From contig JAXRKP010000204.1 of NCBI GenBank assembly GCA_037039925.1, forward strand, positions 82,501 to 146,500: a DNA stretch of 64,000 nucleotides, read 5' to 3'. The DNA comes from Doris montereyensis. Taxonomy: Eukaryota > Mollusca > Gastropoda > Nudibranchia > Dorididae. The notes beneath the pieces are model-generated. The model did no database searches and was not told where the DNA came from. It worked only from the letters and a program-made list of their open reading frames with translations. The stretch's first letter is position 1, and the number at the start of each line of letters is the position of its first letter. The translations under genes were made by a program, and so were the position numbers. Positions 22,495 to 40,829 of the stretch are shown here, piece after piece.

Positions 22495-22985
22495 TTTAAA
22501 TCTCATAAAAGTCAAAAGCATTAGTTCCTGTTTGGGTTTAAGATTCTCTGCAGCTACTTGTAAATCATTTTCGAAGATATCTTTTTCTTCTTTAGTTGCA
22601 TCTTCGTTTGGTTCATAAGTTATGAATAATTTAATTTCTCTTCCTTTTAGTTTAATATTTACCTCTATTAGCCATGGGCTTATACATTTCCAACTTTCTA
22701 GTAGCTTTTCGTGCCTTTTATGCACTAAGAGACCTACTCCTGCTCTAACTTTGACATCTACTCCTGGAGAAGATTAAAATATGATTCGGTCCTACATTTT
22801 GCCTTTCCTTGTCCTTTTTCTTTGTTTCTGGAATGGCCAAATTATCTACTTTGAATGTTTCAATTTTTCAACAAATTCTAACTCTTTTCCATTTATTGCC
22901 CTAATATTCTATATTCCAAAAATCACAGTCCGTATTAGTTTCCAAGTTCGTCCTCGAAAGATCAAGCTGTTTATATTATATTTAT
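22495..22985 (-). pseudogene. LINE APE-type endonuclease fragment, decayed
   Basis: The minus-strand frame to about 22740 reads ...SWKCISPWLIEVNIKLKGR and YEPNEDATKEEKDIFENDLQ. That pattern is the middle of the apurinic-like endonuclease domain of RTE-type non-LTR retrotransposons. In another frame upstream the motif IPETKKKDKE matches the domain's catalytic ETKK block. Frameshifts and stops break it. The 3' side is lost at the (GA)n tract. Confidence 0.72.
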
Positions 22986-23217
22986 TTCTCTGAATCTGTT
23001 TGTTTTTGGATAAGCAGGTGATTAGCTCACTATACCCTAGGTAGGTGGTGGCGCTGCCACCTTGAGGCCCCCTACCAGACCTTATTATTTTCTGTCAGGG
23101 TTAACTCCCTTCGCCTTTAGTCATTCAAGACCAGCCTGCAAGGCAGCAGGTTGCTATTTTCTATCAGGGTTAGCTCCCTTAGCCTTTGGTCAGTCAAGAC
23201 CGGCCTGCAAGACATTT

Positions 23218-24118
23218 TCACAATTTCAAAGCTGATTTTCTCAAATGACATTTGATTTGATTTGATTTACCACACCCACAAATAAGGTAATCTCGGGGTT
23301 TTTGGTAGGATTTTTAATTTTGCCCCGACTGCCCTGTAAACCGCCAAGGGATCTTTAACGTGCACATAGTTTTGTGATCTGCATACGAGACCTCCTTTTT
23401 TATTGTTCGTCTCCGATGGGACTAGGTGTCGATCCACCTACCTGGGACAGGGGAGTAGATTTTGCTCGTAAAAAATTGATAAAAATTTTCAACCGTCGGC
23501 GGGGTCGAACCCACGACCTTTAGGCTGAGGCCGACACCTTGCCTCTGGATTATCGAGTCCCGTCTCAAATGACATAAATCAACGTAATTTTTTCTTGCTT
23601 TTTTCTTTTTCGTTTAAAACACAAATATTCAACTTAGGTATATAAACTTTTGTACAAATATACCTTAGACATTAGCTTTTGAGATATATGTATACGTTTA
23701 CCATCTCAGGTCAACCTTTATAGGTCAAAGGTCAAGATATGCAAATAAGCTATAAAAATGAGTTTCTACAATTATACGCATGATTTGTGGAAAATTCAAC
23801 AAATGTTATTTTATTATAAGCTCAAAGAAATATCTCAACTGCAATAGAAGTTATATGAATTCATATCATCATATTTTACAATGCTAAAGAGGATTTTCAC
23901 AACTTCAAAGCTGATTTTCTCAAATAATATAAATCAGCATCATGTCTTCTTCCCTTCTTTTTCGTTGAAAACACAAATACTCATCTGAAATATATAACCT
24001 TTCTCACTGACATATATCTATTAGTTTAACCTTGCGATGTATACATCCTTTTACCCTCTCGGCTCAACATTTATAGGTCAAAGGTCAAGGTATATAAGTG
24101 AGTTCGAAACGTATTATA
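23218..24118 (+). repeat. tandem duplication, about 330-bp unit, two copies
   Basis: Copy 1 (23218-23251 plus 23563-23894) and copy 2 (23895-24118) share caaagctgattttctcaaat, then tttttcgtt.aaaacacaaat and tataggtcaaaggtcaag. A SINE splits copy 1 but not copy 2. Confidence 0.85.
23252..23562 (-). mobile_element. SINE family B with target duplication
   Basis: A minus-strand copy. The box B complement lies in the phrase cggggtcgaacccacgac. The (ATCAAA)n tail is at the left. It is bounded by a perfect 13-bp duplication, tctcaaatgacat (23239-23251 and 23563-23575), so both ends are exact. Confidence 0.95.
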
Positions 24119-24248
24119 TTGCAAGCTATCGGTTGATTGTGATAATCGTAAAGAAGGAGATTATATGACTTTATATTAGCTGATATTGTATGTGTATGCG
24201 TGTGCATATTGTGTATGTGTGTGGTGTCATGCTGTGTTGTGCATGTGA

Positions 24249-24332
<84 letters not shown>
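24249..24332. repeat. compound (GT)n(AT)n(GT)n microsatellite
   Basis: A GT run, then an AT run of about 40 bp, then a second GT run. Confidence 0.97.
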
Positions 24333-24335
<3 letters not shown>

Positions 24336-24471
24336 GTAATACCATAAGTGCATCCACGTGTTTTCAGTCAGTGTATGTCTAACAATGTAATTTTGAATGA
24401 TTAAAATAACCCCAATCCCAACAACAAGTGGCAAAAAGCACAAATATTGGTCTGAGATAAGAGTTGTGTAC

Positions 24472-25325
24472 AAACATAAAATTGAGCGATACAAAAGCCT
24501 ACAACTACAACCATAAAATTGAGCGATACAAAAGCCTACAAGTACAACCATAAAATTGAGCGATACAAAAGCCTTCAAGTACAAGTACAACCATAAAATT
24601 GAGCGATACAAAAGCCTTCAAGTACAAGTACAACCATAAAATTGAGCGATACAAAAGCCTACAAGTACAAATACAACCATAAAATTGAGCGATACAAAAG
24701 CCTACAAGTACAAGTACAAGTACAACCATAAAATTGAGCGATACAAAAGCCTTCAAGTACAAGTACAACCATAAAATTGAGTGATACAAAAGCCTACAAG
24801 TACAAGTACAACCATAACATTGAGCGATACAAAAGCCTACAAACATAAAATTGAGCGATACAAAAGCCTACAACCATAAAATTGAGCTATACAAAAGCCT
24901 TCAAGTACAAGTACAACCATAAAATTGAGCTATACAAAAGCCTTCAAGTACAAGTACAACCATAAAATTGAGCTATACAAAAGCCTTCAAGTACAACCAT
25001 AAAATTGAGCGATACAAAAGCCGTCAAGTACAAGTACAACCATAAAATTGAGCGGTACAAAAGCCTTCAAGTACAAGTACAACCATAAAATTGAGCGATA
25101 CAAAAGCCTACAAACATAAAAGTGAGCGATACAAAAGCCTAAAACCATAAAATTGTTCTTCTGTTCTTTATAAAAATTGAGTGATACAAAAGCCTAAAAC
25201 CATAAAATTGTTCATCTGTTCTTTATAAAAATTGAGCGATACAAAAAGCCTAAAACCATAAAATTGTTCATCTGTTCTTTATAAAAATTGAGTGATACAA
25301 AAGCCTACAACCATAAAATTGTTCA
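24472..25325. repeat. minisatellite, 29-46-bp variable unit
   Basis: The core accataaaattgagcgatac followed by aaaagcct is spaced by a variable number of caagta pentamer-like units. About 20 copies occur. The last four (25145-25325) also carry ttgttcatctgttctttata. Confidence 0.93.
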
Positions 25326-25386
25326 TCTGTTCTCTTTCACTAGATTGGTAAATGAGTTGATAATAATTTCTCTCCTTGAGCTTAAG

Positions 25387-25672
25387 GGGACACGATGGTC
25401 CAAAAGGCAAGCTTGGGCCTCGCAACCAAAAGGGCGTGGGTTTGTGTCCCGACAAGTTGACTTGAGTTTTTCGCCCCCTCCCTCCGTCTAGGAAGGTGGA
25501 TCCATACTTTCATTGGAGTCGGACGATAAAAAGGAGGTCCCGTGAGCAGATCACAAAACTTCTGTGCACATTAAAGATCTCTTGGCTGTTTACAAGGCAA
25601 TGTGGGTTAAAAATCCTACCAAAAACCTTAAGATGACCTTAGTTGTGGATGTTGGTATATCAAATCAAACAA
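25387..25672 (+). mobile_element. SINE family B, diverged head
   Basis: The head phrase gcgtgggtttgtgtcccgac is a degraded box B. The body shows aaggtggatccatactttca, gatctcttggctgtttacaa and the atcaaatcaaac tail. Confidence 0.85.
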
Positions 25673-25761
25673 AACTTGAATTAGATGTTATACGATATTA
25701 CAACAAATGCTTGCTTTCCCTCTTGTTGAAGGCAGCAATGATAGATAATAACGTTCACTGA

Positions 25762-26080
25762 CAAATATGAATATAGTCTGAAATATACAATTTATTTTTT
25801 AAATATGAATATAATCTGAAATATTCAATTCATTGTTTTACATATATGAATATAGTCTGAAATATACAATTCATTGTTTTAAATATGAATATAGTCTGAA
25901 ATATTCAATTCATTGTTTTAAGTACGAATATAGTCTGAAATATACAATTCATTGTTTTAAATATGAATATAGTCTGAAATATACAATTCATTGTTTTAAA
26001 TACGAATATAGTCTGAAATATACAATTCATTGTTTTAAATAGGAATATAGACTGAAATATACAATTCATTGTTTTAAATA
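25762..26080. repeat. 39-bp minisatellite, about 8 copies
   Basis: The unit contains tatgaatatagtctgaaata and caattcattgttttaaa. The period is 39 bp, so one frame stays open. Confidence 0.95.
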
Positions 26081-26483
26081 CGGCTCAGAAAAAAGAAACT
26101 CCATCTGGAATAAAAAACAGTTTGAAAACGTATATGGTGATAAAACAAAGTAATCAAGATTAGAAATAACAATACCACTAATGATGGAGGTAAGCATTGA
26201 TCGCGTTAAAAAGGGCATTAAATTTTGTATAAGACAATAGACAAAACAATAGGCTGTGAACATAATTGAGAAAGGCGTGCCAAGCACATTTCCCGAGGAG
26301 CGCAACGTCAGCTATAGCATTGTCAAGATTTGAACACAAGACCGCACGATCAGAAGTCCGGCTGCCTAGCAACTAGATTGCTAACACCACTGACTTATCA
26401 AAAGCTAGATATAAGAATATGTCGTAAGCAGACAAAATTTGATGTAACGGTAGTTTTATTTATTAACAGTACATGCTATTATA

Positions 26484-26918
26484 ACTAGAAAACATGGTCA
26501 CTTTCATACACAACAACTAAATAGAAAACATGGTCACTTTCATACACAACAGCTAAATAGAAAACATGGTCACTTTCATACACAACTAAATAGAAAACAT
26601 GGTCATTTTCATACACAACAACTAAATAGAAAACATGGTCATTTCATACACAACAACTAAATAGAAAACATGGTCACTTTCATACACAACAACTAAATAG
26701 AAAACATGGTCATTTTCATACACAACAACTAAATAGAAAACATGGTCATTTTCATACACAACAACTAAATAGAAAACATGGTCACTTTCATACACAACAA
26801 CTAAATAGAAAACATGGTCACTTTCATACAACAACTAACTAGAAAACATGGTCACTTTCATACACAACAACTAAATAGAAAACATGGTCACTTTCATACA
26901 CAACAACTAAATAGAAAA
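26484..26918. repeat. 36-bp minisatellite, about 12 copies
   Basis: The unit contains aaaacatggtcactttcata and cacaacaactaaatag. A C/T variant in cac/cat-tttc alternates in blocks. Confidence 0.95.
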
Positions 26919-27192
26919 GGCTCTCAGCACGGTGTAAGAGTGTAAAGGAAAACTTTAAATAAACCACTTTACATCAAATTTCTTTTGCGTGAATGATAGT
27001 TAGATAATGTTACCTTTATGCAAAAAGATGTCTTTATTTATGATGTCTCTTGTTCATCAACGTTATACTCTGCTACGGGTCCTTCTGATATTCTATTCTA
27101 CACCCAATTGAGCAGCTAAGACTGTGTGTTCCGCTGCTACTACTACTAGTAGTAGTTAGTAGTAGTGCTACACCATAGAATTGAGAAATCTG

Positions 27193-27537
27193 TGATCTGT
27201 TTATCAAAACAAATGGACGTGGGGTTGAGGGTTGGACATGGATGTTTGAGTTTTGACCAAAGGCGCGTGTGCGTGCGTATGGGGTCGGTTGGGAAGTGTT
27301 GTTATGTGTGGGTAGGGGGGGAGAGGGAGATCAAATATGATTGTATATCCTACGTATTTCTGTGATGTATTTATCAAAACAAATGGACGTGGAGGGATGA
27401 GCATGGATGAATGAGCTTTGACCGAGGGCGTGTGTGAGGGGGTCGGTTGTTTGTGTGTGTGGAGGGAGGGGGGGGATGCGGGAGGCCTCAAATGAGGTTG
27501 TATATCTTACGCATTTATGTAATGTATTTGTCATACT
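27193..27537. repeat. tandem duplication, about 170 bp x 2
   Basis: Both halves start with tttatcaaaacaaatggacg and continue with a G/T-rich stretch, gggtcggttg, and a tatcctacgtattt-like end. Confidence 0.85.
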
Positions 27538-27539
27538 AA

Positions 27540-30055
27540 TACTTTTATTCTTATTATATTACTGCATTAATGTTTAGCAATTTTAATGATTAATATGTAT
27601 TAATAGTATTATGATTTTTTACTTTATTTATGAGGAACAGAATGTAATTTCCTTCTTTGGATGAATAAAGTATTACACATGTATTATTATTATTATTATC
27701 AATCCGTAAGCCTCCATGATGCCTATCATCAAGACAAAACTATGTACACCTAGTGTTGTTGTAAATGTAATGGTCAACGTTGCTTGTAATAAAATGGAAA
27801 TGACACTCTTTTGCAATTTGACCAACGTTGACATGAATCTCTGCTTTCAAACTAGCAGATAATAAAAAAAAAAAGAATACTACTGCAGCAGGCAGACAGT
27901 AAATGTGCGCTGTCCGAAAGTTTCTGTCATTTCATGTCTTATTGATTTTGACCATTTTCCTTGCAATCTGTGTATTGTTCTATTTCAAACTTGCAGACTT
28001 CTTTTTAGAAGAGCAACATTCTGGCCTATTCAAAATGTCAGTCTGTGAGTGTGAGTGTGAGAGTGGGGAAGAAACTTGTTTGACCGAACTGTAAACTGTA
28101 AAGAAATTCTTCTTGTAACGAATCGTACACGAACTGCTTGGATCATTGTGTGTGTGTCATTGTCAATGTCATTTGGTGGCATGCTTAACGTTAAGGTCTT
28201 TGTTTTCACTTTCTAACGCTCAAAGGTATTCTCGAAAAATAGTCAACTATTCTGTAAAAAAGTCGGTTGGTGCTCGGTTTCGCTGAATTCGCTGAAATAT
28301 GTGCCTTCAATTTGTCTTCCATTAAGTATTAAGTTCCATTGACTGAAGACACTCATCCAATATAAGTATAAGTAAATAAAGTAGTCATCATGGTGACAAT
28401 GATATACTTTTGACAAATGCTGAGGAGATTTGCTCTTAAAAATCTTGTCTTTCGGCCTTCCATTTAGATTATTCTTCTCTTGGAATTGACTACCCGGAGG
28501 ACTTTCTTTTTCTCAGTTTGGAAATTAACATGACAAATGTCATGACTCCTACTCTACAATTATCTCTTATTACTCTTAACAACCCCCGAAAGGGCATTAT
28601 CTCCCCATTCGTTCACTGATGCATTGATTCATTACTTGATGCATCTTTCACCGAACTTCGAAATTTTTAGTTAAAAATAAGTTCTGTCTTGTCCTTTCAC
28701 TTTCAGTTTCAGTTATTCCACTAACCAGACACTACCGTTGTTTGTTAATTGTTAATGTTATCGAACGAATCTTCTTTTGAGTTTTTTCTCGTCTTTAGTC
28801 TGAGTGACACTGCTGGATCCTTTCCCTCGTTCCATGTTATTTTACGCCCTTCTTGTTCATACACACACACATACATATGTACCCTTATGTTCGCATTGTT
28901 TGTGAACTTCCTGTCAACTCACACTGTCAGTGTCAGCAAAATATTCTTCCCTGGGCATGACACTGACACTCACAGTTGACAGCTTACTTTGGTTGTTCTT
29001 TTACAACGTGCTGCGAGCCTTTTCTATTTAGTTGTTAATGTTATGTATGATAATGATATTGATAATGATAATGAAAATAAAGATGTTTCTCGTTATGATA
29101 GCATGACAATTTACTCCCGCCCCACTCTCCCCATCCCTGGTGGTCTTTATACATTGGATGTAAATGTAAGTACCATTACATTTACATATTGTGTTGAATT
29201 GAAATGAGCTTCATATTATTCATAATCATAGTATAGTATTAGTATAGCAAAATTATTATTATCATGTTCATCCTTGAACTTGAACGTATGACTAGTGAGT
29301 ATGATGACCAAATACCGCATGACGACAGTAATGACACTAATTAGTAATTGACAATGACATTGACCATTGACACCGTTCTGAGTTCCTTCCTCCTCTTCTG
29401 TCCCCTTCGTCTTTTTGTCTGTCTGCTTGGCTCGTCTCTCTCTCTTCTCGATCGATGTCGTGTATGTATCAGTATCATTATCATAGTAATTTTAGTATAG
29501 TGTATAGTGTAGTATCAATCATTATCATAGTAATTCTTTATTTTAACTTGGCTTCTTTGTTCCACCCGCAGAAAATATTGTGTTTCTAGTGTAAATGTCT
29601 GAAAATAATTCATTTCTAATCAATGGATATTTCAATCCAGGTGTGAAACCAATGTCTTTTACTTTCATTTTCACAATTTTCAGTTTAGTGGTCCAAGTCT
29701 TATCGCATCTGGTTTTAATGTCAATCTACCTGGTGACGCAGGTGACACCGACACTAGTGACACTGGACGGCAGTCGCGTTTTACTTTCTTATTCTAATCC
29801 TATTCTTAGTATTACTTAGTATTACTACTTATTATTACATATAAAACAATCAATTCTAATTAATTTGTTTTAGTAATAACAGTAGCAGTACAGCAGGTAC
29901 ATGTATACAAATATTCTATAGTGTTGTACATAGGCCTACCTCAGTGTATAGTGTTGATTATGCTGCATTGTTACTATGATGGCATCTTGTTTACTAAGTT
30001 AGTTTTCTGAAACGAAAGTGAAAGTAGAAGTCTTAATTGCCACGGCATCTTACTT
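27540..30055. other. intergenic DNA, nothing recognised
   Basis: AT-rich sequence with scattered gataatgat-like simple stretches around 29045-29080 and 29220-29520. No exon with matching splice sites and familiar peptide was found on either strand. Confidence 0.4.
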
Positions 30056-30205
30056 TTTACTTTTTATTTTATTTGGTCTGATCTATCCACGGGATCTCCT
30101 TTCTTATCGTCCTCTACGAACCTGAATTAGATTTCTGAAACTTGAGGAGCTCAAACTAGTCAAATTACCCACTACCTTTTGTTGAGGAGATTCAATCAAT
30201 GTCTT
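30056..30205. repeat. dispersed repeat R2, copy 1
   Basis: It shares gatctcctttcttatcgtcc, aaactagtcaaattacccac and ttgttgaggagattcaat with two adjoining copies at 31890-32195. Confidence 0.75.
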
Positions 30206-30857
30206 GACTTCAACTTTCTCCCGAGGTACCACAAGTGAAAAATTAAAAGTTATCATGCATATATGTAATTGACATAATCTTGTACTTCTCACAGAGACAG
30301 GAAAAACAAAAAAAGAATTATCAAAATCTATCAACAAACAAGAAAGTTATGAATTTTTAAAGTTTTATTGACTTAGAAAAATTCGTTCACAAGCCATACC
30401 ACAAAAGGTCAACTTTGTGAGGTCTTAAATTGAAAAATTAAACAAAAAACATGAAAGAAACACATTTTCTTACATAGGAGCACACACATTGTTTCATCAT
30501 GCAGTTTCACATCATTTTAAAAATAATCTTAGAACTTACAGAGCTTCAAAATTGACAAAAATTACAACAATTCAGTTAAAAATTCAATACAAATGCATTA
30601 AATCCTTCTCAAGTCCCATTTTCAAGGTTACATAGAAAAGAAAATAGTGACACTACATTGTCAAAATCAGTTTTGCTGCTTCATTTAAACATAGAGACTT
30701 AGTCTAATTTTTTTCAAGGACATGAGGTTTGAATTGACACCATTATGAGACTCGAAAGAGTAGTCCAAGCCTGGAAATACCACATTGGAAGAAAATTCTT
30801 GGAAATGATCAGTCTACAGGATCAATAGAAATAAAAAATCATAAAAAATAAACCAAT

Positions 30858-31405
30858 TGAGCTACAGGCTTTGCCTTATATATCAGATTAAAGCTTATTT
30901 CAAGAGCAATTTGATGATATACAAATGAATGTATGTAATCTTCATTAAACTAATAAGTTTTGATAAATTATGTAATTACATAAGCAGAAAATGACTGTCG
31001 GAACAACCAGATGTCATGAGACAAAGAAATCTTATAAAATCATCAAATTTAGCTACATACTTGTGTTGTATATCAAATTAAAGCTTTTTCAAGAGCTATT
31101 TAATGATATATAAATGAATGTATGCAATCTTCATTAAACTAATTTGTTTTGATAAATTATGCAATTACATCAACAGAAAATGACGGTCAGAACAACCAGT
31201 AGTCATAAGAAAATAAAATCTTATAAAATCATCTCATTTAGCTACATACTTGTCTTGTATACCAAATTAAAGCTTATTTCAAGAGCTATTTAATGATATA
31301 TAAATGAATGTATGCAATCTTTATCTAACTAATATGTTTTGATAAATTATGCAATTACATAAACAGAAAATGACGGTCAGAACAACTGGTTGTCATAAGA
31401 AAAAC
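30858..31405. repeat. 189-bp tandem repeat, three copies
   Basis: Each copy contains tcaagagctatttaatgata, atgaatgtatgcaatctt and aacagaaaatgacggtcaga. The anchor aaagctt recurs at about 30890, 31080 and 31269, giving a period near 189 bp. Confidence 0.92.
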
Positions 31406-31889
31406 AAATAATTTTCTTGGGTACAAGTTTGTGCAGCCATAACTTCATCTGAAGAAAGAGCAGAATAGATGGGAAGATGAGAATGAAAGTGACATGACCA
31501 AAGTAGCATTCTTTATGGAATGGCTTTAATTTTACTAAATTTTAGTAATGTAAAATTGGCATATGGAATAAAATTTATCCTCTTATTCCAGTTCAAGGCT
31601 TAAACTTTCTGCTCCTCCTAATATATCTAACTTAACAAGTAATTCAACGAGACCTTGGGTCATGCTTATTTTCATTAAATTATTAACCTTCAGTTACTAG
31701 TCTTGGAAATTTGTCATTTCTATTCTGATATTGTTACAGCAGTTAAGAATGCCTCAATTCAATTTGTTAATCGAACAGTAGAATTTAAGTGGGGTGGAGC
31801 TCAAAAAGTAATGCTCTGCCTGCCCTCCCATTAAAATGAAATAATTATTTACATGGCAGTTGGCATCATGTCTTTTCATAATGTATCTT

Positions 31890-32195
31890 ACTTTTATTTT
31901 ATTGGTGCTGCATTATCAATGGATCTCCTTTCTTAAGTCTCTCAACCTTCCATTGGCAGACAGTGTAGTAGTTAATGAGTTACCAATATGAGTAGATTTT
32001 GCTGAAACGACAGTATAGCCCTCAAACTAGTCAAACCCTTACCCACTACCTTTTATTTTATTAATGTGGTGTGATCTATCCATGGATCTCCTTTCTTACG
32101 TCCTCTGACTCCCGAGTAGATTTTGAAAACAAACTTGACGGTCCTAAAACTACTACCGGTCACTACCTTTAGTTGAGGAGATTCAATGAGATTGT
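31890..32195. repeat. dispersed repeat R2, copies 2 and 3
   Basis: Two adjoining copies, 31890-32048 and 32049-32195, share the phrases of the copy at 30056. They lie 1.3-1.6 kb beyond the HSC70 stop codon. Confidence 0.75.
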
Positions 32196-32883
32196 GATTG
32201 AGGCCGAGGAATTTACTCCTGACTCCCAAGTAAAATACTGTATAGAAGGAGAAAAACTACCAGTGCAAGTTGCACTAGTAGTAGTAGTACTACAATTTAC
32301 TACAAGTACAAGTAATTATAGATTGACACTGGCATTGCAGTGGGCAGTACTCGGTATCGATGTTTTATGTTTATATACTGATTGAGTGATTGGCCACCCA
32401 AAGCGATGCCAATTTTATACTAAATTATAGTATTATTAATTAAGTACAGACTGTACTCCCAACCCGTAACATAATAAAATAACTTCATAAATGGATTCAG
32501 GGTGCATCAAAATATAAAAATATATCCCCGGTAAATCTTAATTTTATAACAAAAGAAATCATTTATTTATTTCTGTCTCACGTCTTCACGTTTGGTGCAG
32601 TTGCTGCATGTCTAAAAATATTGGGCTGGGAGTGGGACTAGGTCAAATTTTGACCGAGCATGCATAATGCTTTCCTCAACATTTCTTCCATTTGCCGATT
32701 GTGTAAATTTAGATACCAATATCAGTGCTATTTTCACTTTGTGATGACAGCTTAAAAATGGGCTTGTTCAGGACCTAGGCAACTCCCCTTATCCCTTCTC
32801 CTTGGTCCCCATGGAGTTTTCTTAAGGAATCACTTCTTTTCATAATGTAAGTGCTCCTCACCAGAGGAAAAGATCATTGAGAT

Positions 32884-32980
32884 TACCGTCCACCTTTGCG
32901 GTGACCTCAGGTTGAATTAAGAGGAAACAGTAAGATTAAGAAGTAGTGAAGTAGGACATACCAGTAGCGACAGACAGACA
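32884..32980. repeat. dispersed repeat R3, copy 1
   Basis: The phrase gtccacctttgcggtgacct, then caggttgaattaagagg and a ccagtagc-like end match 41955-42085 and 46236-46375. Confidence 0.65.
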
Positions 32981-33452
32981 GAGAAAGAGATAATGAAGTT
33001 GATATGAATAATAGTAATAGTATAGTCAGGTGACAATGTAATCTGAGACCAAGACAAACTTGTACATCAACTGAAATCTCACGATTCTCAGCAAAATCAA
33101 CTTTCAATACACAAAATAGTTATAAAAATTAAAAAAGAAACGTGAACTTTGATCAATTTTAATATTTCAAAATTGCACAAATAAATGTGCCATAATGATC
33201 TCAAACCAGGCAATGGTCATGGATTTTGTTGTAAAAAATTAAAAAATAATAATAAAAACAAACATCAGTACACAGATCTTCACTTGAAATTATAAAAAAT
33301 CAACTATCAGAAAATTTTGAAAATGAAAAAGTGTATAAAGAAAATGTGAAAGTTAAACAGCTACTAACTATACTACATGAACCTAAGGCCTGAAGTGAAT
33401 TTGACGAGTAGACTAGACCAGATCTACAAGATGAGTCCTCTAAGGGATTGAG

Positions 33453-38957
<5,505 letters not shown>

Positions 38958-38977
38958 GATGGTATGGATATGATGTT
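38958..38977 (-). other. HSC70 5' UTR part of the start-codon exon
   Basis: A strong acceptor (tctccacag) ends 20 nt before the ATG on the minus strand. This indicates an intron in the 5' UTR, which is common in HSC70 genes. Confidence 0.65.
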
Positions 38978-38984
38978 CTGTGGA

Positions 38985-40180
38985 GATATCAAATTCGTCA
39001 GGCTATGAAATCAATTTACGGGCACATTTTGCATTTTTTAAAAATTAAAGATGAAAGATCATTGCCTTGTAGCAAACAAAATAGAAGATATGTGGTGAAA
39101 GAATAATTGTCGGTGTAGGTCTATTCAAACAGAGGGCAGGATTTCCACGGAAGGGCCTATGCAAAGGACATTAAGTGAAAAATGGCTGGTGTATATTTCA
39201 ATACTATTAATTCAGTCATTTCCATCAATCTGGCACAGCATGCGACTCCCAGACATTGTGCAGTCTAGATCAAGAATTCATTTGATCACAAGCAGGAGTT
39301 TCAAGTCACCATGACCATGAGAAACTGTTCCCGTAAAGTTCGCACCGACTGTACTAAAAGATCTAAAGCGGGAGTCCTATAGTCGGGCACACAGCGTGAT
39401 TTTGTTGAGATGAGTTGCCAGAGGCCTGAGTCTGGTTGAGACCCGTGAGGGACCTAACAATGTTTCGGATGGGGGTTGGGTGATGATAAACGTGTCAGTC
39501 CTTGGGAGTGCTTCCTTACAAACCTACAACTCACAACTCTGCCACCTAACAGCAGAAATCGAGTTTACAAAGCTGTTCCTGGCTAGACTTTGCCTCTGGG
39601 GGGTTGTTCACAGAGATTTTATACTATACATCATCGACATATTCAAGCTACAATTCAGAATCCATTCCAATCTCAAGTCCATAGCAACCATCCACCTTTA
39701 TTTTAAATAATGATCACATCTAATGAAAGCATTTGAGCATTTGAATGTATTACTTTGATGAACACCACATGATAAGCCAGATTAATGACAACCTCAAGTC
39801 GACATAAGACTTAAGATCTCGACTGGAGCCCAACGTTGTAAGTCGGTCATACACATGAATGCAATTTTTACAATGAAGCGTCTTTTGACATTTTCATTGA
39901 AAACCAACGTCAAAATCGTTTCTCTGAATGTTAGAATCAATCAACAACATGGTTTAAGTCAATGGTTTATAATCTAGGCCTAAATACTAGAGCCCACCTC
40001 ACTGCCTTCCACAAAGGATGACTATGGTCAGAGTGAGTGGCTGGCCATTGCTGCATTATTAGTTATCATAGTCTGCCACTGTCAGCCTTACATTTTTTTA
40101 AAATCATATTGAAAAACATGTTTGTTAGCTTCAGATCTTCAATTTTGATTATAAAGAATAGAAGATCAATTTCATTTACT
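38985..40180. other. HSC70 5' UTR intron (inferred)
   Basis: No other gene is seen here. The span would run from the donor near 40183 to the acceptor near 38978. The short plus-strand frames have no support. Confidence 0.45.
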
Positions 40181-40183
40181 CAC

Positions 40184-40335
40184 ATTCACAAGGTCACGAA
40201 ACCAGATCTTGGATGTCAATACAAAAACTCGCCGGTTGCAGTGGACCGGTCTAGTCGTCGTCTAGTTAGTAAAAGGGATGTGGAACGGCAATGCGCTGAA
40301 ATACCCCCGTTACAACCGGAAGCAGTGATCTTTCT
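40184..40335 (-). other. candidate HSC70 untranslated first exon
   Basis: On the minus strand a consensus donor (aat|gtgagt) ends at 40184, and promoter-like motifs lie just above 40340. The transcription start is not determined, so the upper limit is approximate. Confidence 0.4.
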
Positions 40336-40400
40336 AGACTTCTAGGCCCTATATTAGATTTTTCTCGAAGCTTGGAACACTAGACGTCAAACCAATGGCG
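40336..40400 (-). promoter_or_regulatory. candidate HSC70 promoter: heat-shock element, CCAAT box
   Basis: Plus-strand ttctcgaagcttgg (40362-40375) contains a perfect TTCnnGAA pair and an imperfect third unit, as in heat-shock elements. A CCAAT box (40392-40396) and a CRE-like gacgtca (40384-40390) lie just upstream in the gene's direction. An AATATAG sequence about 15 bp downstream could serve as a TATA-like element. Confidence 0.45.
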
Positions 40401-40829
40401 TTCAGTTTTATTTTTAGCCGTGATTAACCTCGGCGTCAATGGTTACGTTATAAAGAAGGCGGTGGTTGCGCCGCATGACGATGACGATGCATGGATTGGG
40501 AATATTGACAAACGTAAAAACTAATCCGCACATAATCGAAACTTGGGTCTATTTTTTTAAAGGCCTAAGGCAGTCTTAATACAATAAAATACAAATTGAA
40601 ATAAAACAACAAATAACTGCGTTAGGATATAAAAAGGGTGAATATTAATTTTAATTTCTAATCCGCATTTACTCCAAGCCCTCTCACCCATAAAAAAAAA
40701 AATCCATTCACAGTCATAGGCTTGACAAAGTTTTCCACCTCTCGTTCACGTTTTTCACACCAGTAAATCGTGCAAATCCTTAGGAGTGCGAATCAGTTAA
40801 CATTTCATTCATTTTGTTGAGGAAAGGGA

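Noticed and set aside
26484..26918. CRISPR-like regular repeats (also 25.8, 48-48.9 and 50.2 kb)
   Set aside because: Units are contiguous tandem repeats without unique spacers, in a eukaryotic genome.
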